Of a stretch of 13,122 bases of DNA, positions 1 to 8,000 are shown in pieces (position 1 is the first letter of the stretch; each line of letters starts with the position of its first letter). The translations under genes and the position numbers were made by a program. The stretch is from an uncultured Bacilli bacterium. Lineage in GTDB: Bacteria; Bacillota_I; Bacilli_A; RF39; UBA660. The stretch is from positions 1 to 13,122 of the forward strand of contig CANQXM010000030.1 of the NCBI GenBank assembly GCA_947627835.1, written 5' to 3'. The notes under the pieces are model-generated. The model did no database searches. It saw only the letters and a program-made list of their open reading frames with translations, and was not told where the DNA came from.

Positions 1-1949
1 TCACTAAGAAGCGGAATCGCACCTAAAAACTTTTCCATTAAAACTTCGCTAGCACCACTCGCTGTACCATATAAGATAGATTCTCCCTTAGAATGTCCTT
101 CTACCATGGCAGAATGATATCCACCACCACCAGCACTAATTCCCAGTGCAGCTGATCCAACCCAAGGATTTACGACACTAGCAGCCATTGCTGGAAGCAT
201 ATTTCCAATAGATTGACTAATTTGAAAATTATGTTCCAGTAAATTACCAAAATTCTTAGAATAATCAATAATAGCTTCTTGAGAAACATTACTCAGATTT
301 CCATCCGAACCCACTTGAACTAATCCAGACTCTATTTTCGAATTTTGATTAGCAATCGCTTGTAAAATATACATGGTTTCATATTCACGTTCACTATAAA
401 CGCGGTTTTCTTCACCGGAAAAAAACGCTTCAAACGCATAACCCGTATTTTCAAAAAAACCAACAGTACCAGTACCAAGCCCTTTGCCAGTAACCATCAA
501 ATGATTGGTAACATAACCCATTTTATCTTCATCAACATCTTTTAATTGCTCTAAGAATTTTTTGGCATTTAATTCACCAACTTGCATGTTTAAAGAAGTA
601 TTCATATCCTTAATATATTGATCTGCATACTCTTTTCCATGAGTTTCATAAGCGTATAAATAATAATTCTTCATCGAATCATCGTACTGATCCTCCGGCC
701 ATTCTTGCTCTACTTGATACATTTTTTCTAAAAGATCTTGATTCGGTAAATTCGTAAAATTAATTGCTGCGCCATATTTATCTTTCATTTGTGATAAGAA
801 AGTATAAGGATCTACCTCCCCATATTTCTTACAATAATCATTATAATTAATATTAATGCCACCAGAACCTTCTGGATAAGTGAAAAGTTCTTGAGCTTTC
901 TTCATATCCACATTTTTCGTTACTTTAGAAGCATTAAAATTTTGATATTCAGAAGAACGCATATCAAGTTGATAAGGTAATACTTTCATTGTTTCTTTAA
1001 TTTGATTTTGTTTAGCAAGTTGTTCTTGATAATGAGATAAAGCTACTTCATAAGCATCTTTATAACTAGCATAATCATCATAACCGGTTGAAGCAAATAA
1101 CGCTTGTAAAGATTTGTATTCTCCACCCACCGTGTCATCTTTTTCAAAAATGAGTTCAGCAAGCTTCTCCTGGGACATACTTTTTAACTTACTTTCACTA
1201 ATCCCCAACGTATTTAAAACCCGATCATCAAAGTTGCCATGTAAATAACTTTCTGCCAAAATGCGTGCATCAGCCATACCAAATTGTTTTTTGGATTCCA
1301 AAGTGGTATCCATCTGAGAAAAGTCATATCCGAGCGTCCGAAGTTGATTTTCAATATTTTGCAAACGTTCAAACTCGGCTTTAGAGGTCTCTACATTAAC
1401 CGTATCCATTTGTAAATCAACAGATAACATATTTAATTGAAAAGCAGTTAAAACATCGATTTCTTTTTGAGATAACGTTTTATTACTATCTGCTTTTTCT
1501 AAAATACTAACTAATTCATCTTGCGTAATATGAAGTCCTGCTAACTTCTCAGCATACTCCGTAGAAACTTGGGTATCAGCAAAATTCATGGCTTGAATAT
1601 TATCAAATAAACGTGCATAACTAATATCAGAAGTCTTTAAAGTATTAGAAACCCGTCCGACAATTCCACTTACTACAGCAGCCTTAAAAGAAGCAGATTT
1701 TGCTCCACTCATTTTATTTTCAATCGCTTCTAAGTCATTGGCATAATCTTTTAAAAAAGTAACAAGCGCAGAAATATTATCACCAATAGCTTGATAATTT
1801 TTGGATACTTCACTAATCGCATTACTTAAAGCAGATGGTTTGTTTTTAATGTAAACAAAGGCATTTTTCTTATCTTTATAATATCTAGCTAATGATTCCA
1901 ACTCTTTAATTGCATTTTTAATCGTCGTCGTATTTGCTAATATTGGCAA
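1..1949 (-). CDS. T7SS polymorphic-toxin effector, N-terminal 649 residues (runs off left edge)
   Basis: My translation of the minus strand gives 649 uninterrupted codons down to base 1, so the C-terminus is missing. The start is TTG at 1949: the same frame carries the stop of the upstream gene at 1974-1976, TTG is the only ATG, GTG or TTG start between them in frame, and a GAGGAGG ribosome binding site lies 6 bases before it. Residues 1-85 are a predicted helical hairpin of WXG100/LXG type. A long helical middle follows. The last ~70 residues are hydrophobic and Gly/Ala-rich (MLPAMAASVVNPWVGSAA, then YGTASGASEVLMEKFLG), a pattern common before the toxin domain in T7SS and phage-tail-like polymorphic toxins. 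Three small helical proteins precede it, the usual arrangement of LXG-type effectors and their partners. I infer a secreted antibacterial toxin; its activity cannot be told because the toxin domain lies outside the window. Confidence 0.8.
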   Translation of the reverse strand, partial: MPILANTTTIKNAIKELESLARYYKDKKNAFVYIKNKPSALSNAISEVSKNYQAIGDNISALVTFLKDYANDLEAIENKMSGAKSASFKAAVVSGIVGRVSNTLKTSDISYARLFDNIQAMNFADTQVSTEYAEKLAGLHITQDELVSILEKADSNKTLSQKEIDVLTAFQLNMLSVDLQMDTVNVETSKAEFERLQNIENQLRTLGYDFSQMDTTLESKKQFGMADARILAESYLHGNFDDRVLNTLGISESKLKSMSQEKLAELIFEKDDTVGGEYKSLQALFASTGYDDYASYKDAYEVALSHYQEQLAKQNQIKETMKVLPYQLDMRSSEYQNFNASKVTKNVDMKKAQELFTYPEGSGGININYNDYCKKYGEVDPYTFLSQMKDKYGAAINFTNLPNQDLLEKMYQVEQEWPEDQYDDSMKNYYLYAYETHGKEYADQYIKDMNTSLNMQVGELNAKKFLEQLKDVDEDKMGYVTNHLMVTGKGLGTGTVGFFENTGYAFEAFFSGEENRVYSEREYETMYILQAIANQNSKIESGLVQVGSDGNLSNVSQEAIIDYSKNFGNLLEHNFQISQSIGNMLPAMAASVVNPWVGSAALGISAGGGGYHSAMVEGHSKGESILYGTASGASEVLMEKFLGAIPLLS

Positions 1950-1973
1950 GATAATACCTCCTCTCTTTACTTT

Positions 1974-2387
1974 CTAGTCAAACCAACCCTGTTTCTTTTC
2001 TAAATTACGGTCAATTTCCTCTCCCAAATTCTTAAGTTTTTGTTTCATCTTTTTTAATCGTCTTCGATCACTAGAACTATCATCATCCATCGATCTAGCA
2101 AAATCACTAATTTCTTCTTTTAAATTTTGATATTCTTCGATTTTTGAAGCAGCATTAAGAAGTTTATTTAAATTAAATTGCAACGTTTTAATATTACCAA
2201 CCAAACCTTTATCTTTGGTAATATCATCTAAAATGTCATTAACTTTTTTCTTAATATCAGAAGTCATAACGCCCGTACCACTAAAAGTAGTTTTATACTT
2301 TGCTACTTCCTTAGCTGGTAATTCATTAAGACAACGATTTGCAATACTGCTTAAAGAAGAATAAGATACTTTTGAATAATCGCTCAT
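1974..2387 (-). CDS. Charged helical partner protein of the T7SS effector (137 aa)
   Basis: I chose ATG at 2387 (MSDYSKVSYS), two bases after the upstream stop. A TTG at 2399 would overlap that gene by 10 bases. The GGTGG site before ATG 2387 is made by the two Trp codons that end the upstream gene, so the two are probably translationally coupled. The protein has no signal peptide, membrane segment or W-x-G motif. Its first ~40 residues are Ser-rich, followed by helical segments and a strongly charged stretch (DDDSSSDRRRLKKMKQKLKN, about 101-120) likely to form a coiled coil. It ends in G-W-F-D, resembling the G-F-F-D near the end of the preceding protein. It sits directly before the effector in the same operon, so a role as chaperone or co-secreted partner of the effector N-terminus is the best inference. 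I do not recognise its family. Confidence 0.75.
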   Translation of the reverse strand: MSDYSKVSYSSLSSIANRCLNELPAKEVAKYKTTFSGTGVMTSDIKKKVNDILDDITKDKGLVGNIKTLQFNLNKLLNAASKIEEYQNLKEEISDFARSMDDDSSSDRRRLKKMKQKLKNLGEEIDRNLEKKQGWFD

Positions 2388-2389
2388 AA

Positions 2390-2689
2390 CTACCACCAAT
2401 CAAAAAAGCCAGAAGTACTATCATCAAATGCCTTATAATTGGCAAGTACAGCATCTAAATAAGCTTCGACATTCGCATGAATTGCATCAACATTTGAAAT
2501 ATCATCATAAACATCTTTTAATTTTTTAGAAACATAATCACAAGTCGGTGAAGTCCAACTATTATAATCTTTCGTTACTGCTTCAAATTGAGTTTGAGCC
2601 TTCACAAGTTCATTATATATGGACGTCATCGCTTTCGTAATTTGATTAATTGCATCTTCAGCTTCGCCATAATCAAACTTCATATTCAT
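2390..2689 (-). CDS. WXG100-like small partner protein (99 aa)
   Basis: ATG at 2689 is preferred over TTG at 2692 and ATG at 2683: it lies 6 bases after an AGGGTGA site that directly follows the upstream stop. The length (99 residues) and two-helix layout match WXG100/ESAT-6 proteins. The turn between the helices reads N-S-W-T-S (W45), so the usual W-x-G has Ser in place of Gly. Residues 85-89 are Y-K-A-F-D, fitting the Y-x-x-x-D/E secretion signal of T7SS substrates. The protein ends in the aromatic tail G-F-F-D-W-W. It is the second gene of the effector cassette, 11 bases after the first. It probably pairs with a neighbouring small protein or the effector N-terminus for export through EssC. 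Confidence 0.82.
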   Translation of the reverse strand: MNMKFDYGEAEDAINQITKAMTSIYNELVKAQTQFEAVTKDYNSWTSPTCDYVSKKLKDVYDDISNVDAIHANVEAYLDAVLANYKAFDDSTSGFFDWW

Positions 2690-2700
2690 CAAAAATCACC

Positions 2701-2997
2701 CTATCGTAACGTTACATTTAACTCCTTATAATAATCATTTAATGCCAGTTCTGCTTCTACATAAGCACTAATATATTCTTGATAAGACCTTAAACACTCC
2801 TGTAATCGATATAAATCATTCACATAAGGAGTTATTTGGGAATCAAAATAATCGCGATCCGATCCTTCCCAATGATCTTTTAAAGAAGCAAGTCCACTCT
2901 CCAATTTTAAAAGTGCATCACTCATTCGATCATCAATACATTCTTTTGCAGTATTCATCGAAGTTTTAACTAAATTTTCATAGAGTTCAATATTCAT
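2701..2997 (-). CDS. WXG100 family small protein (98 aa), first gene of effector cassette
   Basis: ATG at 2997 gives MNIELYENLV, 98 residues, the classic WXG100 length. An AAGGAG site lies 10 bases before it. The longer open frame upstream (from about 3033) has no better start and would overrun that site. Two helices flank a canonical W-E-G turn at 43-45, and Y-V-E-A-E at 79-83 fits the Y-x-x-x-D/E export signal. By family knowledge such proteins form helical-hairpin dimers that are secreted by, and may activate, EssC-type ATPases. It is followed after 11 bases by a second WXG100-like gene, suggesting a heterodimer or a complex with the effector at 1-1949. A terminator at 3086-3120 and a possible promoter at 3045-3072 separate this cassette from the tandem-WXG100 gene upstream. 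Confidence 0.88.
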   Translation of the reverse strand: MNIELYENLVKTSMNTAKECIDDRMSDALLKLESGLASLKDHWEGSDRDYFDSQITPYVNDLYRLQECLRSYQEYISAYVEAELALNDYYKELNVTLR

Positions 2998-3044
2998 GAG
3001 ATCAATGCTCCTTATTCTATTTAAGAATAACACAAATGCCTAAA

Positions 3045-3072
3045 AAAATATAGACATAAAAAGTCTTTTCAA
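3045..3072 (-). promoter_or_regulatory. Possible promoter of the effector cassette
   Basis: On the minus strand TTGAAA (3072-3067) is followed after 16 bases by TATTTT (3050-3045), about 40 bases before the ribosome binding site of the WXG100 gene at 2997. The -35 matches consensus at 5 of 6 positions, the -10 at 4 of 6. A start between the terminator at 3086-3120 and the cassette is needed unless readthrough supplies transcription. The region is very A/T-rich, so chance matches are easy. Confidence 0.35.
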
Positions 3073-3085
3073 GGGAAAAAGAGCG

Positions 3086-3120
3086 AAAAAAATAGAAAGA
3101 AATATCAAATTTCTTCCTAT
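3086..3120 (-). terminator. Rho-independent terminator after the tandem-WXG100 gene
   Basis: A 12-bp stem (arms 3109-3120 and 3092-3103, one G-U pair) with a 5-base loop is followed on the minus strand by a run of U from 3091 down to 3086. It lies 30 bases after the stop at 3150 and would make that gene monocistronic, isolating it from the effector cassette. Confidence 0.8.
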
Positions 3121-3149
3121 CATTTACAAAGTTATAAAAGTGTTAATTC

Positions 3150-3782
3150 CTATTCTCCTGTACTATTAAGACCAGCAATGTTATCAAGAGCAGTTCTTAA
3201 ATTCGTAGCAGCAGTTTGTAATACCGTATTGAAACTTGTAGCATTTTCATTTAATTTATCATGAACGCTAATTAAAGCTTCAATATTTCCACCTTCAGTC
3301 CAATTTTGCATTAAAGCATTGTATTTTTCATTATAATCATCTACAAATGCATTAAACTTATTTTGAACTTCAAGAAGAGATTGATAATCATCTTCTGCAC
3401 TGTCTTTAACATCGTATTCAGTAGTTTCAGCTACTTTATCAATATCACGACTATCTGCTGGCATAGAAGTAATTGTTGGAGATTGTACACTTACAGCAAC
3501 ACCACCATTTGCAGCACGAACAGATTGCATATTGCGAATTGCTTGTACAGTATCATATGAAATTTGAATAGATGCATGAGCAATGTCATATAAAGCCGTA
3601 TGTAAATCAATTAAATTATTGATTTGAGCAGTTGCATCACTACCAATCCAGTTAACACGTAAAGTTTCAATAACTTGTCCTAACTTAATGGTAACATCTC
3701 CTCCAGCATTACTTGCGGCATTAAAAGCATTTGCTTGTACACCAGCATTGTCTAAATCAGTTACTTTAATATTTAAAGCCAT
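3150..3782 (-). CDS. Tandem (double) WXG100 protein, EsxA-like T7SS substrate (210 aa)
   Basis: ATG at 3782 (MALNIKVTDL) is the start. The frame stays open further upstream, but that stretch covers the promoter and 5' leader. A GGAG site lies 12 bases before the ATG, a little long. Residues 1-95 look like a full WXG100 unit with W-I-G at 45-47 between two helices. After an acidic, Ser/Pro-containing linker (about 96-130), residues 130-210 form a second helical hairpin with W161 in N-W-T-E-G-G at the turn. It is therefore about twice the usual ~100-residue length and could be a covalent mimic of the normal WXG100 dimer. It has its own strong promoter and terminator, which suggests high independent expression as expected of a housekeeping EsxA-like factor. 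The duplication is visible in the sequence; the role is inferred. Confidence 0.85.
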   Translation of the reverse strand: MALNIKVTDLDNAGVQANAFNAASNAGGDVTIKLGQVIETLRVNWIGSDATAQINNLIDLHTALYDIAHASIQISYDTVQAIRNMQSVRAANGGVAVSVQSPTITSMPADSRDIDKVAETTEYDVKDSAEDDYQSLLEVQNKFNAFVDDYNEKYNALMQNWTEGGNIEALISVHDKLNENATSFNTVLQTAATNLRTALDNIAGLNSTGE

Positions 3783-3806
3783 TTTCTTATTTTTCTCCTT
3801 CCCTTT

Positions 3807-3823
3807 AAGTACTCCCTGTACTT
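3807..3823 (-). promoter_or_regulatory. 5'-end inverted repeat in the tandem-WXG100 leader
   Basis: AAGTAC and GTACTT form a perfect 6-bp inverted repeat around a 5-base loop. From the promoter at 3832-3860 transcription should start near 3825, placing the hairpin at the very 5' end of the mRNA and before the ribosome binding site. Such hairpins are known to protect mRNA 5' ends in Firmicutes. An operator is the alternative. Confidence 0.45.
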
Positions 3824-3831
3824 TCAAGTAA

Positions 3832-3860
3832 AGCGTACCACGATAAAAAATACCTGTCAA
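3832..3860 (-). promoter_or_regulatory. Promoter of the tandem-WXG100 gene
   Basis: A perfect TTGACA (3860-3855), a 17-base spacer, and TACGCT (3837-3832) preceded by TGG, which supplies an extended -10. It lies about 50 bases before the ATG at 3782. The consensus -35 with extended -10 compensates for the weak -10 hexamer. Confidence 0.7.
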
Positions 3861-3906
3861 ACAAAACCCTGAAAAAATGTAAAATAAGCGTTAAATAAGT
3901 AATAAT

Positions 3907-3924
3907 ACGGATTGATCACGGATT
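3907..3924. repeat. Direct repeat ACGGATT x2, 11-bp period
   Basis: ACGGATT occurs at 3907-3913 and 3918-3924, starts 11 bp apart, about one helical turn. The pair is about 47 bp upstream of the -35 box of the tandem-WXG100 promoter and about 67 bp upstream of the first promoter of the plus-strand TA operon. It could be a regulator site; the sequence alone does not prove it. The 308-base gap between start codons at 3783-4090 holds only this repeat, the leader and three promoters. Confidence 0.3.
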
Positions 3925-3990
3925 CATTTTTTTCAAAAAAACTCATCTACAAAGATTTAAAATTTTATACTACCTTTATAAGGAAGATAT

Positions 3991-4019
3991 TTGATTTATA
4001 AGAAAAAATAATATATAAT
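3991..4019 (+). promoter_or_regulatory. Upstream promoter of the toxin-antitoxin operon
   Basis: TTGATT (3991-3996), 17-base spacer, perfect TATAAT (4014-4019). Transcription would start near 4026, leaving a leader of about 65 bases that contains the second promoter. Confidence 0.6.
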
Positions 4020-4037
4020 ATCAACTTGCTCGGATAA

Positions 4038-4066
4038 TTTACATAATATTAGCTTTTTGATAAAAT
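4038..4066 (+). promoter_or_regulatory. Proximal promoter of the toxin-antitoxin operon
   Basis: TTTACA (4038-4043), 17-base spacer, TAAAAT (4061-4066) preceded by TGA as an extended -10. It lies 25 bases before the antitoxin ATG. Two stacked promoters are plausible for an autoregulated TA module. Confidence 0.6.
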
Positions 4067-4090
4067 ATAGATAGAATAGGAAGTGATAGT

Positions 4091-4573
4091 ATGTTGACTG
4101 CAAAACAAGTGGCTGAATATTTTCTTTCAAAAGATCCAGAAAGAAAACTTTTTAACCAAAATATCGTTTCATATAATGGCGTAACATTTTATGAAGGAAA
4201 TGCCAGAATAAATAAGTATTTATTTCTAGCCCAAGTTGTTCATTTAGCAAAATATAATTCAAAATTATTTTCTGACGATTTTGTAGCATACGTTAATGGA
4301 CCAATCGTAGAATCAATCATGCATTCGTATGGCAGACTAACAGGTCATTATGACGTGAATAATCTAGACGAAACAGAAAAAAATTTCTTAGATAAAATAT
4401 ATTTATCTTTAGAAAATGCTAGCATAGAAGAATTAATCGAAATAACTCATGAAGACCCAGAATGGCAAATATTAAGCAAAGATACATATAATGCTCCCGT
4501 AATGAATTTAGAAAAAAATATAACTGAATATAAGAAAAGATATAAAGGATTAATTGAAGCATTAAAAATATGA
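4091..4573 (+). CDS. Panacea/SocA-type (DUF4065) antitoxin-like protein
   Basis: 160 residues from ATG 4091, with an AGGAAGTG site about 5 bases upstream. The start L-T-A-K-Q-V-A-E-Y-F-L, the segment L-F-L-A-Q-V-V-H-L-A (44-53), F-V-A-Y-V-N-G-P-I-V-E-S-I (64-76) and the I-T-H-E-D-P-E-W patch (118-125) follow the DUF4065 pattern found in phage GepA-like, SocA and Panacea (PanA) antitoxins. Family knowledge: PanA domains neutralise many unrelated toxins encoded next to them. Its TGA stop overlaps the ATG of the next gene (ATGA), the tight coupling typical of antitoxin-first TA operons. It is on the opposite strand from the flanking secretion genes and has its own promoters and a downstream terminator, so it looks like a self-contained insertion. 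Confidence 0.8.
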   Translation: MLTAKQVAEYFLSKDPERKLFNQNIVSYNGVTFYEGNARINKYLFLAQVVHLAKYNSKLFSDDFVAYVNGPIVESIMHSYGRLTGHYDVNNLDETEKNFLDKIYLSLENASIEELIEITHEDPEWQILSKDTYNAPVMNLEKNITEYKKRYKGLIEALKI

Positions 4574-5001
4574 ATGAAGACTTAAAAGTTGGTCAGATCC
4601 TTTGGCTAAAAGTTAGATATCAAATAGATAAGGTATCGGATACAAAACATCCAATGTTAATTGCTGAAATAAATGATGAATATATTGAAGTCATAGCAAT
4701 TGATAAAACCGCGGGTAAGTTACAAAACTTATATTATCCATACAATCGTTATATTAATTCAGAAAATCCAAAAGAAACAGTGTTATATGAAGACAGTTAT
4801 GCACAGTTAAACACAAAATTAACAATAGAATATTTTGCTGACCTGAAAAATTACAAAAAAACAAACGACCTATTATCAAAAGCAAAATTAAATGAATTAT
4901 TAAATGATTATAAAGATTATCAAAGCAATAATAAGATTAAAGAAGAAAGAATTGTACATATGACCAAATATGAAATATTAAAGTTAAATGAGATTAGTTA
5001 A
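4570..5001 (+). CDS. Probable toxin of the Panacea TA pair, PemK/MazF-like
   Basis: 143 residues; the ATG overlaps the antitoxin stop by four bases, and with only a weak upstream site, translation is probably coupled. The N-terminal half has the layout of the PemK/MazF/SH3-like barrel: V-G-Q-I-L-W-L (7-13), then K-H-P-M-L-I-A-E-I (26-34) where family members have R-P-x-L-V/I, then I-E-V-I-A-I-D-K-T-A (39-48). The C-terminal ~45 residues are Lys-rich and helical. MazF/PemK proteins are ribosome-independent mRNA endoribonucleases; if assigned correctly, this one would be held in check by the protein at 4091-4573. The match is to general fold pattern, not a set of catalytic residues, and position after a Panacea antitoxin is half of the evidence. 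It could be an unrelated toxin. Confidence 0.55.
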   Translation: MNEDLKVGQILWLKVRYQIDKVSDTKHPMLIAEINDEYIEVIAIDKTAGKLQNLYYPYNRYINSENPKETVLYEDSYAQLNTKLTIEYFADLKNYKKTNDLLSKAKLNELLNDYKDYQSNNKIKEERIVHMTKYEILKLNEIS

Positions 5002-5021
5002 AAAATAGCTGATCTTTTTTT
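4992..5021 (+). terminator. Rho-independent terminator of the TA operon
   Basis: A 9-bp stem (4992-5000 with 5006-5014, two G-U pairs), AAAAA loop, and a T7 run at 5015-5021. It overlaps the TAA stop at 4999-5001. It faces the essC terminator at 5027-5055. Confidence 0.65.
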
Positions 5022-5026
5022 GTATG

Positions 5027-5055
5027 AAAAAAAGAACTGCAATAAAGCAATTCTT
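5027..5055 (-). terminator. Rho-independent terminator after essC
   Basis: On the minus strand AAGAATTGC (5055-5047), a six-base loop and GCAGTTCTT (5040-5032) pair over 9 bp with one G-U, followed by a U run ending at 5027. It lies 12 bases after the essC stop. On the plus strand the G-U becomes a C-A mismatch and there is no T tract, so it acts mainly for essC. Confidence 0.7.
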
Positions 5056-5066
5056 CAAAAACAATT

Positions 5067-8000
5067 TTAATTCTTATGATAATCCGTAAGTAGTTTAATT
5101 CGGGTCGCCCGAGATGTAGAAATCACATATCCATAATCACTTGGAATATCTTCGCGATCTTCACGATTAAACTTAGCAACTTTAATAAATGATTGATCAC
5201 TAATTCCACTACCAACCCAAATACCTCTAGAAGTATCACTACCAGATTTAAACCATTCTTCATAAGCAAAACTACGAAGTAAATCAGGACTATCCACAAA
5301 GACAAAGGATACCAAATTCATTGCTGCATTCTTTTTCATCATGGAAGTTAAAAGTTTCTTGGTTTCATCTTTTAATTTATTAAAGATATCATACATACCA
5401 AATGCAAAGCACACCATACTCTTTTGTTTTTGAACTACTTCATCACTATAATCAGCAGCTTCATAAAGGGCATATACTTTATCTACATACGTAGAAATTG
5501 TACTAAGCACGGTATCAAATTGTCTTACATAAAGACGATCTTTAAAGTTTGCATTTGCAAAAGACATATCGGTAGAATTTAAAAATAAGAAATCAGTATT
5601 CGGAATGTCATAAGCTTCACTTGCAAAAGCAGTTACAAAAGGATACATTTCCTCAAGCTCATAACCACAAATGAAATGAATAGCACTCTTTTTAAAATTA
5701 TACTTCTCAATCGCAAGTGTATTGGTATTAACACCAACAGCTAAGTTAAGATCGGCACCAATTTCATTGCGAATTGCTTGATAATCAACCACCTCTGGTA
5801 AAATTGGAATCCGTTTTGCCCGGTAAGTTACTTGTTGTAACATCGCTTCACAATATTTTTGAACAAATAGTGTTAAATCATCATCATTCTTAACAATACT
5901 AGCTGTTTGAAATTCGTAAATCGTCTCCTTGCGGAACAACCCACGTCCTTTTAAACGTGCTGGCATCTTTCCACGACAATTTCCTAAAATCGAAGAGAAA
6001 TCCATCTCATCGGCTTGCTCTAAAGCATAAACCAAAGTCATATTTTGTCTAGTCTTTACTCGTACAGAACTATCACTAGTAGCAGTAATGACAAAGAAAA
6101 TACCATATTTGAAACTATCGCGCGAAACTTGATTTAATATTTCTACTTTATCTTCATAATTTTCAGTAAATGCTTCAAAATTATTAATCATAATAACCCA
6201 ATTTGGCATTTTCTCATGATCGGTTTTCATATAAGCTTGATAACTTCCGCCATAATTAGCAAAAATCTGCCTTCTTCTTGCCAATTCTTCTAAAATCATC
6301 TTAAACAAATTATTGACTTTTTCTTCTTCAGAAACATAGACAATATCCCCAACATAAGGACTATTTTGATACATCCGTAACGTTTCTGCTCCAAAATCCA
6401 TAATATAGAAATTAACTTCTTCTGGAGTATAAGTAAGCATACAAGAATAAATGAGGGAACTCAAAAATTGTTCTTTTCCACTACCAGCAATTCCATAAAT
6501 CACCACATTGCCATCTTTAGAAAAAGGAACGGTTAAAAGATATTGATTTTGGGTAGATGGATCATCATATTCACCAATAATTGGATTTAAATCATACGGT
6601 TCATGTTGATACTGATACTTATTTTTAAGGGCATCAACAAAAATATATTCGGGAATCTTATCAAGCCATAATTTTAGAACAGAAATTTTTTCTTCACGAG
6701 CAATATCACAAAGATACTTCACAATATTTGGTAACTCTTCTCCAAGAGATTCTACTTTTTCTTTTACATCATTTTCTTTACTTGTTGTTACATAAGCAAC
6801 ATTATTAATAGTATTAACAGAGGTATCAATTTCCTTTTTAAAAGTAGTATTTGGATAATACTGTCCGCCAGCCCATGCTGACTGTCCGAGCGTATACACT
6901 TCATCATACCCAACTTGTAAATAAAAGCGTCCTGTTCTCTTTAAAAATGCTGCATCTGGTTTCTTTAAAACTTCTTGAGAATCACCCGTATCTTGAACTT
7001 TTAAACATACCCGGAAGCGTGTATTCGACCAAATTTGTGAATCAACAACACCTCCTGGTTTTTGCGTTGCCAAAATAAGGTGTACTCCTAAACTACGTCC
7101 CACTCGAGCAACGGAAATCAGCTTATCCATAAACTCTGGTTGTTGCTCTTTTAACTCTGCAAACTCATCACTAATGATAAATAAATGTGCGATCGGACCC
7201 ATTTGCTTTAACTTACCTTCACGCCATAACTTTTGATACTTGTAAATATCAATCGTACTTTCATTAGCAATCTTCTTTGCTTCATTAAATTCTCGCTGAC
7301 GACGTTTTACTTCACTTTCAATACTTGCTAAAGACCGGTTAAGTTCGTTGCCATCTAAGTTGGTAATTGTTCCAGCTAAATGAGGAAGAGAATACCCATC
7401 ACTTAAAAAGGCACCGGCTAAACTACCACCTTTGTAATCAATCAAAATGACTTGTACTTCATAAGGATGATAATTCACTGCTAAAGAAAGAACATAACTG
7501 ATAATAAACTCAGATTTACCACTACCCGTAGTACCCGCAATAAGGCCATGAGGTCCATGATATTTCTCGTGTAAATCAAGCGTAATAATTTCTCCACTTT
7601 TACCAATTCCAACCGGAGCTTGTAAAGATAACACCGGGTTACTCTTTTTCCATCTTTCCAAACTATTTAATTGCTCTACTTTTCCAACTTGATACATCTC
7701 TAAGAAATGATAAGTATCTGGTAAAGATGCTTCTACTTCGGATTTAATATCAATCGGAATATTGGCAAGTTCCAAAGAACAACGATAAATTTCATCAATC
7801 GAAGACATATCAATCACAAAAGGTTGTACAGAAGAATTGAGTTCACTTTGAAATACATTACAAGTTTGATAACTAACTTCAATAAAATTCTTACACTCAT
7901 TAGGAAGAGCAGAAATGCGATCGACAAGTAAAATTAAACTAAAGCCAAGATCCTTACTCATCATCACATTCTTAATAAAATCATAATTATCAATCGATTT

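Noticed and set aside
2388..2399. TTG start at 2399 for the 137-residue protein, and TTG at 2692 for the 99-residue protein
   Set aside because: In both cases an ATG lies a few codons downstream with better spacing to the ribosome binding site, and TTG 2399 would overlap the upstream gene.
3783..3860. N-terminal extension of the tandem-WXG100 protein beyond ATG 3782
   Set aside because: The frame is open, but this stretch contains the TTGACA/TACGCT promoter, the leader hairpin and the ribosome binding site, and the extra residues do not resemble WXG100 proteins.
6851..7078. Open frames of 60-75 codons opposite or within essC (also 5123-5305, 8483-8701, 9290-9472), the WXG100 gene (3363-3560) and the HerA-like gene (11435-11617)
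   Set aside because: They overlap strongly supported genes in other frames, lack ribosome binding sites of note, and their translations look like frame shadows with skewed composition.
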